Shown: piece after piece, positions 23,106-33,209 of the stretch | Layout of the letters: every line of letters begins with the position of its first letter | Position numbering within the stretch: the first letter of the stretch is position 1 | Assembly (NCBI GenBank): GCA_942159475.1 | Contig: OW804097.1 | Span: 58,176,986 to 58,240,985 of the forward strand | Source of the DNA: Sthenelais limicola | Lineage: Eukaryota > Annelida > Polychaeta > Phyllodocida > Sigalionidae | Length of the DNA stretch: 64,000 nucleotides | Direction: 5' to 3' | The notes under the pieces: model-generated | What the model was told of the DNA's origin: nothing | The model's database searches: none | Seen by the model: only the letters and a program-made list of their open reading frames with translations | Position numbers and translations under genes: made by a program

Positions 23106-23802
23106 AGGTTATGTTTTTACATTGGTTGAGGAGAGATTAGTCCCAGCCCTTCTGCTCTATAGGCTGAAGCCACTTGACCTCACCAAAGTAAAAGTTCTGT
23201 GTTGGAAATAGACCATACTTTTGGCTTCTAGCCATTGATAGGGGGGTTGTTAGGCCACAGAAAGTGGTTTTAGTTTGCTAGACTTTAATTCAGTAACTGA
23301 GGTCCGGGCTTTGTTGCACATTTAGTCAAATTATATAAAGGTTTCACTATTACGATTCTATTGTATTGCACACAAAACCAAACCAAGTTTTGATATAATA
23401 TTAAAGTGTTTTCAAGAGTTCCATCTTATCCTTATCAATAAAACTTGTAGCAGTATATCATACATGTAATCAACTATAAGGTTTCAGTATGCATATACTG
23501 ACCAATTATAACAGAGGAACAGTAACATGTTTTTGGTCATTTACCATATATAAATAAGAGCACTAATGACATTTAAGCAGAAATGAAGAAGAATACAAAT
23601 CCAGAGAGCGTGCAGAGCTAGACAGTTCTGCATTGGCATATTATAATAATAGATTGCAGAAGCAAGATATACTTTTATGATTAATTTGAATCATTGAATG
23701 GCATGCAGCTAAGACAAAGGGCTTCATAGAGGGCTTCATCAAAGTAAACCTGAAATGTGATGAATCAAAGTGTACAATAGGCTTGTTCTCTATAATCAAT
23801 AG
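23106..23802. other. Intergenic, nothing recognised
   Basis: No coding or structural signal identified. Confidence 0.4.
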
Positions 23803-23962
23803 TCTCAACAGCTAAGTGGTTAGTGTGTTAGACTTGCTAATGGGATATTGTGAGTTTCAGTCCCAGAGCAGACAGCCTTTTTATATTTGTCTAATTTCTG
23901 AGTCATTTTAAAAAGAATTTTACTAATATTTCCACATCTGGGACTCAATTTTCTTTAAATTC
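23803..23962 (+). mobile_element. tRNA-derived SINE, copy 1
   Basis: CAGCTAAGTGG at 23809-23819 is one mismatch from the pol III A-box consensus TRGCNNAGTGG, and AGTTTCAGTCC about 40 nt later is a degraded B box. A shared body follows: AGAGCAGACAGCCTTTTT, AAAAAGAA, CCACATCTGGGACTC, TTTTCTTT. It matches 24200-24365 over its whole length. Confidence 0.65.
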
Positions 23963-24199
23963 AGACATCCAGATAGTGTGTGGAGGTATACCATTCCGCA
24001 ATATTTCAGAAATCCTGTTGATATATTACACACAATAGATGACTGATATGTCTTATTTGAATTGCTTGGCAGGGCGGGCAAAATTATGATAATAATTATG
24101 CACCTTTGAGGGAATCATCGCATTACAGTCAAGTGGTGAACGATGCGCTACTATGATTAAAAGATTAGTTTATCTATTTACTGTGCATGTTTCATATCA

Positions 24200-24365
24200 T
24201 CAGAACCAGTGAGCGTGTGGTAAGCCATTTGAATTCCAAATGGGATTTTGCCAGTTTCAATCCTAGAGCAGGCAGCCTTTTTACAGTTGTCGCAATTTGG
24301 TCATTTTTTTAAAAAGAAATCAGTAACATTGCCACATCTGGGGCTCGGTTTTCTTTTACATTCAT
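24200..24365 (+). mobile_element. tRNA-derived SINE, copy 2
   Basis: Same body as 23803-23962 (AGTTTCAATCCTAGAGCAGG, CAGCCTTTTTA, CACATCTGGGGCTCGGTTTT). The tRNA-like head is more degraded, with GAGCGTGTGGTAAGCC in the A-box region. Confidence 0.6.
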
Positions 24366-24372
24366 ATAATTA

Positions 24373-24578
24373 GTTATCAATGTCATTCCCTTTCGATTTG
24401 TGAAAGAACTAGGTGCACAACAATTGATTTGAGCGAGAAAAGTGGGTTAAATGCGGTTCTGCTTGGGACTTTTCGGCTTGGGACCACAACTTGTCTAGTT
24501 GTTGATGTCATTCCCTTTTATTGGTGAGAGGCTAAGATTGGATTAAGTGTGAAAAGTGAGTTAAATGGGGTTCTGGGA
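24373..24578. repeat. Two-unit tandem repeat, period about 126 bp
   Basis: ATGTCATTCCCTTT, then GAAAAGTGGGTTAAATG/GAAAAGTGAGTTAAATG and GGTTCTG recur at about 24380 and 24506. Imperfect. Confidence 0.55.
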
Positions 24579-25049
24579 GATATAGTTACCTTGGACCTGA
24601 GCTTTGGGTGGCAGTACTAAGCTTGTGTTTATTTGGGGGGAAAATGGTATTCCCATGGGGCCACAAATCGTTGAGGTGAACAATGGTCTTAATGCTGTCA
24701 CCTAAACAAGGACACATGCAGTAGGCCTGGCAAACCCTCTATTGACTTACTTTCCAATTGGTGTTTCATTACTTGCCGAGAATTTATTTTTCCCCTCTGT
24801 ATCCTGTACACTAAGCCCTTAGGTCGGCTGGTTAGAGGCGAAGTAATTGGATTCTGTTTGTGCAGGTTTTACTTGTGCTGTTTTTTATTGTCATACCTTG
24901 TTCGTGGAGCATACATTAGGTCATAACTGAAGCTGGAGAAAGACATCTAACGTTAGAATGAAAGACTATGGATAAAACTATGGATTGTATTAAGAGAGCA
25001 TAAGGGATGCAGGAGGAGGGGAGAAATGAAAAAAGAACAGGAAAGATAG
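24579..25049. other. Intergenic downstream of the Gag-like ORF
   Basis: Nothing recognised; this would be the 3' side of the minus-strand ORF at 25050-25766, but no poly(A)-tail or terminal repeat is visible. Confidence 0.4.
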
Positions 25050-25766
25050 TTAGGGAACACAAAGAAGATAGATATTGTGAATAAAAGAATAATCAGAGTT
25101 ATAAATAATATATGTAGGGTGCTGGTCGGATGCTAAGATAAATGACAAATGACAAATATCTTGAAATGCAGTCAATCCAACCTTGTTGGCCCTTGCTCTT
25201 ACGGCCTGGTCGTAGAGTAGACTGGCCTTCAGAGTGTAAACCTGCGAACCTGCCTTCTCACACATGGTGAGACAGTGGTTTACCACGCCCTGAATCTCGT
25301 CGAGGGACCTGGCATCAGTAACCAACTTATTCACGAGCTTCAGATTTATCAACAATAAATTTTCAAAAGAATCGATAGTGTCACCTTTTTCCAGATCTTT
25401 TGTTTGGTCAAATGGGCGTGTCCTCGATCGGGTCCTCGACCGGTCCCTGGCACGACCGTGTGTGTGATGGGCCCCGCCCACCGCATAAATAGAACTGTCC
25501 ACACTTGGTTCACGCTCTCTGCTATTAAACACAATTGTATCAGAGCTTGCACTTGAAGTAGAAGCTACTGGATTGACAATAGAGGTTGCCGAGTCAGCTT
25601 TCCTTGCATCCAGGGAAGTTATCAAGTCTTTCATCATTGATTCCAATGAACCGATCCTCCCATTCAAGGCATTCACATCCACAATAGTCAGCGAATTCGT
25701 GCAATCGTCGTTCAAAGGAGCCACATGAGTGTTACCACACTTTTCACACAACTTTGCTTTCCCCAT
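25050..25766 (-). CDS. Gag-like protein of a retroelement, or lineage-specific gene (putative)
   Basis: This is a 238-residue ORF with an ATG start. Residues 8-22 (CEKCGNTHVAPLNDDC) form a C-x2-C-x4-H-x6-C zinc-knuckle-like motif right at the N-terminus. A Ser/Thr-rich linker follows (about 60-95), then an Arg/Ser/Asp segment (RARDRSRTRSRTR, about 104-117) and a helical region (about 130-205) with SLDEIQGVVNHCLTMCEKAG and YDQAVRARANKVGLTAF. From memory, an N-terminal zinc motif plus a YDxAVRxRA helix occurs in ORF1/Gag proteins of invertebrate retroelements. The last ~30 residues look like read-through into non-coding DNA, so the true protein may be cut by a deletion or continue in another exon. 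Composition is clearly GC-richer than the flanks. No RT or integrase is adjacent. Whether it is a fossil or a domesticated gene is open. Confidence 0.45.
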   Translation of the reverse strand: MGKAKLCEKCGNTHVAPLNDDCTNSLTIVDVNALNGRIGSLESMMKDLITSLDARKADSATSIVNPVASTSSASSDTIVFNSREREPSVDSSIYAVGGAHHTHGRARDRSRTRSRTRPFDQTKDLEKGDTIDSFENLLLINLKLVNKLVTDARSLDEIQGVVNHCLTMCEKAGSQVYTLKASLLYDQAVRARANKVGLTAFQDICHLSFILASDQHPTYIIYNSDYSFIHNIYLLCVP

Positions 25767-25894
25767 CTTGAAGAAATATCGATCAAACGTGGAGAAACGA
25801 CCAACTTTTCAAATGAAAAATCAAAATTTTCAAGTGAACCGTCCGCTCAGTGCGGATCTGGGTGAATGAATGTCAATGTTTATGTTCGTAGCGA

Positions 25895-25953
25895 TGATGT
25901 CATAAGCGCCACCCAGGCGCGACCTGATTGGTCGACGTTGAATGGAGGCGGAG
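25895..25953 (-). promoter_or_regulatory. Promoter-like sites upstream of the Gag-like ORF
   Basis: Reading toward the ORF on the minus strand there is a GC box (GGAGGCGGAG on plus, 25944-25953), a forward CCAAT (25927-25931) and a CRE-like site (TGATGTCAT, 25895-25903). They lie 130-190 bp before the ATG at 25766. Spacing and order suit a pol II promoter, which supports expression from its own start. Confidence 0.4.
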
Positions 25954-25984
25954 CTAAGCAACCGCACCTTGGCTACCCACATAT

Positions 25985-26461
25985 GGGCACCGATGTATCG
26001 GTTGGAGATATATTTTGTTTCAAAGGGTCTCTCTCCTGTAATGTTCTTGACATTTGTTTAATGTTTTAAGCGATGAGGAGGAGGGGAAGACATGAAAAAG
26101 AAAACATAAGGTTAGGAAAAAAGTATTAAAAGTAACTCCAACACTTATACAATTGATGAAAGCTACATTTTCAGCTTTTAGACAACACAAATCTCACCTA
26201 ATCACACCAAAGTTGTCTAGTTTTTTTTATTATTATTTAGAATGATGATACAGCAAACATCTTCGCAAATGACAATTAAAGCATAGGTTCACTGGTACAA
26301 GGTACACTGGCTCTAATAATCAAAGTGATTCATTAGCATGAGAAGAGCATGGGCTCACGGGCAGCAATTTTAGGCAAAATAACCATAGTCGTCCCCCCAC
26401 TGCTGTGTTTAACCACACTTAATCCTAGAAAACATGGGTATCATAAAACAGTTAGTCAGAA
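25985..26461. other. Intergenic, nothing recognised
   Basis: No gene or repeat seen. Confidence 0.4.
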
Positions 26462-26690
26462 ATGTTAGTGAGTCCTTTTAGGGGGGCCTCAATTTGCTCA
26501 TATTTTTGGTATGGGCGAGAGTGTTGTTTTGGAATTATGGGGGTTTTGTCTGGTGGCGAGAGAGTGCTGTCTAATGTTTATTTTCTGTTAGTTTGGTTTG
26601 GTGGGGAGACGATTCAGCGTGATTTGGTTGTTCTTGTTGATGAGGGTTTTAAATTGTGCGTATGAGGGTGTGTTTTTTTCAGCTGCTCCT
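26462..26690 (+). other. Strongly G+T-skewed 220-bp island
   Basis: The plus strand is strikingly G/T-rich and A/C-poor compared with both sides, with a 67-codon ORF (26462-26665). Such skew is typical of mitochondrial strands of some invertebrates, so a nuclear mitochondrial insertion is possible. I cannot match the translation to a known mitochondrial protein. Confidence 0.2.
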
Positions 26691-26960
26691 ATTATAACTT
26701 AATTTATGGGACTCAATTTATCAATATTTGAAAGAAAAAAGCGGCCAGTAAGCGATAATAAGTGAAGCGGGAAAGGATTTCAGCGGGTCTCCAAAATACA
26801 AATGTGGAATTTTATGATATTGAATCCTGTATTTAGCAGACAAATTCCTCTAAATAATTGGTCAAATAACTTTTAGATGAGTTAAAATAGGATTAGATGG
26901 AAGAAACATTAGAATAACTAAGGTTTTTGACCGATTTTAACTGAGAATGCCGATTAACCA
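26691..26960. repeat. MITE family 4-related copy
   Basis: GGATTTCAGCGGGTC, TTTTAGATGAGTTAAAATAG, TTTTTGACCGATTTTAACTG and AGAATGCCG parallel 51880-52080 and 52890-52980. Confidence 0.45.
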
Positions 26961-27884
26961 TGAGAAAACAACATGGATTAAAGGCCAGATAACCGCTAGG
27001 GACGCCTTAAATATTTGATATAATCATATCTACGCCTGTTATCGCCCTTTCCAATAGTGCAATCGGTTCATGAATCTTGTAATTGATAACATCAAATCAG
27101 CCATTGACATTTATGAATAAATGGTAATTTATCTCTCATGGGATGGAATGGTCAACAGAATCGTTTAACAGTAGACAGGTGTCACCAACATTCTGAGTGT
27201 GACTTTCACTGAAAGTGCGTTGACACTTGACCTTCCCACCTCTGTAAATGTCACATTCTTCCCTCTTCAACATCACATAGACAGGTTCACTTTACTATGA
27301 TCAGAGATTGCCCTTGAGTTTGTAGAAGCTGAGATATATACTCATCTTTTATATTCATAGTTTTACCAGAAATGTCACCTTCAAATGGATTGCCTTCCTT
27401 ATTTTCCATAGAGAATGATATTATCAGAATTATTCCTTCAGACGTGACTTACTGCTTGGATTTGAACCACCTCAGGCGGAGACTAAAAGGATTAATATCC
27501 TCCAAGTAGGGCCTCCCTCCTATACTCCAATGCCAGGCCTTAATCCGAGTGGAAATGATAAATATTATTCAGGTATTTTACCCTTTCCTTGCTACCCCTT
27601 CCTTCTGCTTACTAAATATTGCACCAGCAGCGCCCCTCAAATTCGGTCATTAATCCCTTACTTTGTAAGCCATTGTTTTTGGTCATGTATCTCATCTATC
27701 TAAATTCAGGAACCCGACCCTTATTCCTACTTCTTTACACTTTTCCTTGCTACATTGTAACATATGTCCCACACATCACTGCATAGTTCAGGTGGTTATA
27801 GACATATTCATTAAATGGCTGTATCATAAACTGGGAAGTATTTTGTCTCATTCACTGCTGATCGACGGCAAACAGTTTCTGCTT
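26961..27884. other. Intergenic with a high-complexity block at 27040-27260
   Basis: 27040-27260 (GTAATTGATAACATC, TTGACATTTATGAATAAATG, GACAGGTGTCACC) is dense in homeodomain-like TAAT/ATTA words and unlike the repeats here, so it could be a conserved non-coding element. 27270-27884 shows nothing further. Confidence 0.3.
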
Positions 27885-28976
27885 ATAGGCCATCAGCTGT
27901 ACCCCAAAAGAGTGATTTTCGTTCCGGATTTTGGGCACTACTTTTTAGTAGCAGATTCCTATTGCTAATACCCTATATTATAATATCCCAAAAGTTCTCC
28001 ATGCAATTCCTGCCAGATTTTGAGTAATTGGGCATTGTTTCTGACAGTGCAAAGCCTATGGGGCCAATGGTCTGGCTTCATTTTAATGGTCATTTTAATA
28101 GAACATCATTTATTTGATGAATGTTGAATCTTCGGTCATACCAATGATTTTTTTATTGATTCCAGATCTCCGGAATCTTCTGATTCTGAATCTGCCATTT
28201 TTAACTTTCTAACTTTTGAGGAATTTTAGTTCTCCATGTTTGGAAAATAAAATGTAAAAAATTAAATAAATAAATAATAAAAAATATTATCTTCTATATT
28301 TAGAATGAAGTGACTGATATCAATCAATAGAGAATACTGTGCCCTAAAATTGTTTTCTTTTGACCTAAGATGTCAGTGCATTATTTTCAGAGTTATTAGT
28401 AAAATGCCTCATAAAGGTCAAGGTCAAAGGTCATTAATTGTGAGGTATTTTGCAAATAACTCTGAAAATAATGCACTGACATATTAGGTCAAATAAAAAC
28501 AGTTTTAGGGGACATCATTTCTTATCAATTCATATCAGTCACTTGATTCTAAACCCATTAGATAATTTATTCATTGATTAATTATTTAATTTTTTAACTT
28601 TTTTTTTTCAAACGTCAATAATTAAAATTCCTCAAAAATTACAAAGTGGAAATTGGCAGATTCGAAATCAGGAGATTCTGGAAATTTCGAATCAATCATA
28701 AAAATTTAGTAGGACTGAGAATTCAATGTTTACCAAATAAATGATGGACTATTAAAATTACCATTAAAAATGAAGCCAGACCATAAGGTCCATAGGCTTT
28801 GCACTGTCTGATTGATTGCTCATTTTCTCAAAAACTGGCACGAATATTATGGAGAACTTTTGGGATATTATAATATATAGTATTAGCAACTGGAAACTGG
28901 TGTCAAAAAGTAGTGCCCAAAATCGGGAACGAAAATCATTTTCTAGCCATATTCTGAGGCTCAGCTGATGGCCTAT
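27885..28976. mobile_element. 1.1-kb foldback element (long inverted repeat)
   Basis: The left arm, about 527 bp (27885-28411), is matched by the inverse of 28441-28976, roughly 80% identical by eye with small indels. Both arms begin ATAGGCCATCAGCTG and share GATTTTGGGCACTACTTTTT, TATTATAATATCCCAAAAGT, ACAGTGCAAAGCCTATGG and ATGTCAGTGCATTATTTTCA near the centre. The loop is only 29 nt. No ORF and no clear target duplication. It is either a foldback-type transposon or a local inverted duplication; a transcript would form long dsRNA. Confidence 0.85.
28415..28433. promoter_or_regulatory. Triple AGGTCA in the foldback loop
   Basis: AGGTCAAGGTCAAAGGTCA places three perfect nuclear-receptor half-sites in a row, with spacers of 0 and 1 (the second pair is a perfect DR1). 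It sits in the unpaired loop of the foldback element. Confidence 0.35.
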
Positions 28977-29334
28977 TAGTACAAAATTCCATTAACTAAG
29001 TTTACCGAATCACAGTATAAATTCCTTTTATTTCGTCGAAAGCTACAGAAAATGTACTATCAATTCCAATGTAGATAATTATGATTTAACCGTTGCCAGC
29101 TGTTTGTATGCATCGTCTCGATCTCTAAACCCTATCAAATATCAAATTCCTCCTAGATACGTTAAGACTGCAGACAATATCATAATCTATAGTTACATAA
29201 AGATAAAACATAATACAAGCATCATTTTCAATAGCAATACATATAGAATCATCCTATATGAACTGTATCCATCTTACCCATATGAACTACATACAGGGTA
29301 ACTGACATATTGTTTGAAGAGCGTGACTATCACA
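28977..29334. other. Intergenic, nothing recognised
   Basis: AT-rich; no coding signal. The foldback arms do not obviously continue here. Confidence 0.4.
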
Positions 29335-29548
29335 TGAGTTGCGTAGGAACGAGTGCGATATTCTGAGAGACTGACACCGACGAGTTAGTAAACTACTTTT
29401 ATTAGTATATGCCTTTCATAATATAAAATAATAGAAAACATTTTTGAGACACAAAGATGAATGAGACTCACTAGTGAAATACGCATTTTGCATAACTCAT
29501 TCAAGACATGTTGTTCTCCGAGCAATGTGTATATAATAAATGTTGGTT
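29335..29548. repeat. Dispersed repeat 5, copy A
   Basis: GAGTTGCGTAGGAACGAGTG, GACTGACACCGACGAGTTAG, GTGAAATACGCATTTTGCAT and GAGCAATGTGTATATAATAA recur in the same order at 53630-53880. Confidence 0.65.
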
Positions 29549-29941
29549 TACATTTATTTATCATACTACCGCTTTGTTATACAAATGTGTCAGTTTTATT
29601 AAGTTTGATGTTTTCCAAATGTTGGGACTTGGGTAATGGTCAAAATAAATAAAACAGCAATTATTCTCTGTCAAATCATGAAATTATATCATTCAGGATT
29701 CAGGAAAACAAATTCAACAAATTTCAAACAGCAGTTCCCATTATTGGCTCATGGAGAATAACCTCCCCGAAATTCTCAAGTACCCCTGAATGTTTTGAAT
29801 TCTTAGGGTTTTTTTACCACATTAGAAAGCGGTGATCTGTAGCTTTATGTGACAGGTTGACATTCACAACGCCCGCAGTCATGTGATCAAACCAGGAAAA
29901 ATACTAAGAAAAATTGGTCAGATAAAGCAGAAATATTTAGT
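29549..29941. other. Intergenic, nothing recognised
   Basis: No signal identified. Confidence 0.4.
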
Positions 29942-30130
29942 TAAGTTCTTAAAGCTGCGCTCTCGGTTAACATCAAATGACATCCCAACATCTGAAAGTC
30001 ATTTCACAATAATTTGGGATGACAAGTTCATTGTGTTGTTTGTGTTGCAGGGGTCTAATAAAATTTGTCTGCAATGGTTTCATTTTCACTCATTTTCTGT
30101 ATCCGCCAGTCTGATACCAAATTCAAAGTA
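29942..30130. repeat. MITE family 4, left-end copy
   Basis: TTCTTAAAGCTGCGCTCTCG then GTTAACATC is the inverse of the family-4 right end. The element ends close to the poly(A) side of the adjacent LINE. Confidence 0.45.
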
Positions 30131-30341
30131 TTGACAACCTATTTTTTTTTTTTATTTATTCGTATGACAGTAATGTACATTCATGGTGTTGCCGTCAGAC
30201 GATGTTCCCACCACCTGCCTTAAGATCTATACAAAGGTAGCATTTTCATACTTTTTTCTTTATCAAGTCACTGTCATTGTCGTTGTGGAGGGGGGAGCGG
30301 GTTGAGTGGAGGAACCCAGAGACCGAGTTAGATATTAATAA

Positions 30342-31619
30342 TTAATAAAATTCATTTCTTCTCGATTGTGTATATAAGATACTATTCTTTTGATACCTTT
30401 TGAAAGTGGCGGTATCCATGTTTCTAACGTTGCTTTCCAGTTTGTTCCATTCCGCAGCGGTTTGATAGTCCAATGAGTCTTTATCATGATCTGTTTTCGG
30501 CCTAAATTGTGTTAATATGGGACCTTCGCGCCTCCTAGTGGCAATAGCATTCTCATCTGTGCCTGTATTATTCTTATCAGCCTGTTTCTTACCCATTTTT
30601 TGTAGTAAAAAGCTCAGCCGATTTGCCACTGACATTATACTACATTCTCCGTGTATCTCAATACGTGGTATTGTATGATCAACTAATAAAGCGATTCTGA
30701 TGGCCTTGTTTTGTATTACTTGAATCTTTTTAAGTTTACCCTTACAGATGGGGGTCAGAAATGGTAGTCTATAATCTAGAATAGACAGTATGAACGATTT
30801 CAGTACAGATATAGCCGCATGTTTGGTCAGGCACGATCGCATAATCCTGAATTGATGCACTCTATACTGGAGGTTTTTGATTAACTGTTCATATTGCCTC
30901 AGCATATTCAATCTCCTATCTAGCTGTATTCCCAGGTATTCATAGTGTTCAGTATCATGTATTATCTTATCATTGAATCGTAATGATGGGTTTCTGGTGC
31001 TCTTATTCCTGGTAAAAAGCATGCACTTCGTCTTTTTGATGTTAATTTTCAATTTATTAGCTATAGACCATTCATAGAACTTTTTCATGTCTGATTCCAA
31101 TTTTCTTACCAATTCGTCAACATTTGAGCCTCTTAGGAAAAAAAACGTATCGTTGGCGTATAAAATAAATTTACTATTTAATTCTAGTTTTTTTATGTCG
31201 TTTGAATATATCAAATACATCAATAGGCCGAGTACTGAGCCTTGTGGCACGCCGCAATTTATCGAGGACTCAGAGGAAGTGGTATCTTCCATAACAACCC
31301 TTTGTTTCCTATCTGTTAAGTATGATTCTATCCACTTTAGGTATGTTCCACTTATTCCGCCTTTCCCTATTTTTTCTAAGAGTATTTCGTGATTGACACT
31401 ATTGAACGCCTTACTAAAGTCAACGAATACCGATAGTATGGACTCCTTCTCATTGAAAGCTAGGTTAATATTACCGATTAATTCAGCTAACGCATCCACC
31501 GTTCCTCTTTCTGGTAAATAACCATATTGGGTCTCACAGATAATGTCATTGTTTAGATAGTGATTCTGTAACTTAGAGGTGACAATTTTTTCTAGCAACT
31601 TGCCCACCACGTGTATTAA
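30342..31619 (-). pseudogene. LINE reverse transcriptase, inactive
   Basis: A 422-codon open frame covers most of the RT domain and the C-terminal region. Motif A is FVDFSKAFNSVNHEILL (about residues 62-78), motif B is CGVPQGSVLG (about 118-127), and motif C is FILYANDTFFF (about 146-156). The second catalytic aspartate of the usual YADD box is replaced by asparagine (YANDT), and the usual AFD of motif A is AFN, so polymerase activity is unlikely. The frame has no ATG at its upstream end; it opens into the inserted MITE, so this is an interior fragment and not a gene start. The C-terminus (DTATFKRYQKN) is typical of Jockey/CR1-group ORF2. Confidence 0.85.
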
Positions 31620-31897
31620 AGGTATATGCGGGTGTTCAATTGAAAAAAATTGGTCGGTGACTTTTTTATGAAACGTTCAGGGATCATTCCTGACGTTTCA
31701 TCGACTTACTTTTTTTTCTACAGCCACTTAAAAATAACAGTGCTAAAAAACATGACCCAAAGCTGCTGTAATAAGAATAAACCCTGTAGATATTGAAAAT
31801 GGTGCACAAATACATCTCAACTTATGATTATAATGAAATATTTCAAAGAAAAATAGGAGCCGCTAGGTGGCGTGGGTGTTGACACCCGCATATATCT
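31620..31897. mobile_element. 278-bp MITE with TTAA target duplication
   Basis: TTAA at 31616-31619 and 31898-31901 flanks inverted ends AG(G/A)TATATGCGGGTGT (one mismatch in 16). Removing the insert and one TTAA gives a continuous LINE reading frame, ...RPIT then LIHVVGK..., of exactly the spacing expected for the conserved RPISLLPxxxK region. The boundaries are therefore certain to the base. The interior has a second hairpin (ATGAAACGT...ACGTTTCAT, 31668-31701). TTAA is the piggyBac target, but the ends do not start CCC. Confidence 0.85.
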
Positions 31898-32096
31898 TTA
31901 ATGTGATAGGCCTTATTTCTTCCACCGATTTTGAAACCACCGTCTTCGGGATCACTTTACATGCTGTTTTTCCACTCTTCTGGGAAGACTCCCGTGTCTA
32001 ATGATGCATTAAATAAGTGAGTTACCTGTTTTCGTAGTGTTATGAGCCCATCTTTATATAGCCTACTATTGATCTCCGAACAGCCATAGCTATAGG

Positions 32097-32352
32097 CCAG
32101 ACAATTAGTACGTTTGGTAAGATTTATTTTACTCTATTATCTGAGAATGCAACTTTAAGGCTCATGTACATTGAAACTTCCTCATACGAGCCCCAACGCA
32201 GGTCTCTTAATCAACAAATCGAAAACATGTTCAACTACAATCAGTACAACATGTTAATCCAAATTAACTCAAACACAATTGGAATTTGGACATAAAAAGT
32301 TCTAAAACAAGAGAAACTAACACGCAATAAGCAAATACCTGTACTTCATGTC
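32097..32352. other. Family-4 fragment then unassigned sequence
   Basis: 32113-32160 reads TTTGGTAAGATTTATTTTAC and ATCTGAGAATGCAACTTTAA, a family-4 right end directly beside the LINE truncation point. Confidence 0.45.
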
Positions 32353-32416
32353 CCATCAGAGGGCAGTGTAAATGAATATAAAATGGCGGTTTGCAGGGTT
32401 AGAACAACAGGAAGTG
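32353..32416 (+). promoter_or_regulatory. CTCF-like, YY1-like and ETS-like sites
   Basis: CCATCAGAGGGCAG at 32353-32366 is one mismatch from the CTCF core. AAAATGGCGG at 32380-32389 is YY1-like, and CAGGAAGTG at 32408-32416 is ETS-like. A 77-codon ORF starts at the YY1-site ATG but has no recognisable domain, so no gene is called. Confidence 0.25.
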
Positions 32417-32424
32417 GGAGGCAG

Positions 32425-33205
32425 AAGTGTTACATCAAGTTGTTTACAAACTGGCATTACCAACAGTCACGGTATGTGGCGCTGCCAACACATGTGCAGC
32501 ATGTCAGCTTTCTTATTGCAGCTATGAACCGGGGGTTATGGGGCGCGTTGCATAAGCTGACACAGACCGCAACAACCTCAAACGTATATATATCTAAGAT
32601 TCACATCACAAATTAGTATCAGTCAATCTACCGACGCTAAGGAACGGAAGATTGGGTGAGCGAATTCCTACTTTTCCCCCCATTAGCCTTAGGCTTAGTG
32701 GGTAGGAATACAAATGCATTGTGTGTATACGCTATACATACCAGATGGGAATGGCGTGTATGAAGGAATATGTTTCTTTCCTTCAGACGAAGGAATGCCT
32801 AAAAAAGAATCCTATGCTCAGCTTATGCAACAGGGCCCCATTCCACACAACACATGGCCTCTAGACTCAACCTGACAAAGACCGGATCTAGTCATATCTT
32901 GTTTCCTTATTATTTTAAGTTATGTTTTTGTAGTCAAGCATTGCAACCAGTAGACATGTTTGTGAGCCCATCCTAACAGAATGATCATGAAACTGTTAGA
33001 TATGATTTTAAAATCGCGAAGAAATGGTGTTTTATTTCCCAAGCATTATTTCAAGGAATGTTCTCATTTGGTTGTGTCCATCTGACGTTTCAAATGTCAA
33101 GACGATGTACTGAATATATGCGCTTTTTATGACATCCCGAAGGTAAAATAAATATTCAACTACGTTACAAGTGAATATCCACTCAGAATTATCTTTAGCA
33201 TTTTT
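32425..33205. other. Intergenic, nothing recognised
   Basis: Contains TTATGCAACAGGGCCC at 32823, repeated at about 39499, which marks another dispersed family that I cannot delimit. Confidence 0.4.
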
Positions 33206-33209
33206 TTAA

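Larger units (their letters stand above)
30144..32096 (-). mobile_element. 5'-truncated Jockey/CR1-like LINE, interrupted by a MITE
   Basis: The minus-strand element runs from about 32096 (coding for SEINSRLYKDG, mid-ORF2) to an A-rich tail (TTTTTTTTTTTT on plus) near 30144. All of the endonuclease and the N-terminal part of ORF2 are missing, which is usual for target-primed insertion. A 278-bp MITE sits inside (31620-31897), and a 1-nt frame break lies near 31952-31966, between EEWKNSM and KVIP. The 3' UTR is about 200 bp. No target duplication was found. Confidence 0.8.

Noticed and set aside
30144..32096. Functional LINE gene
   Set aside because: 5'-truncated, frame-broken, split by a MITE and carrying YANDT in place of YADDT.
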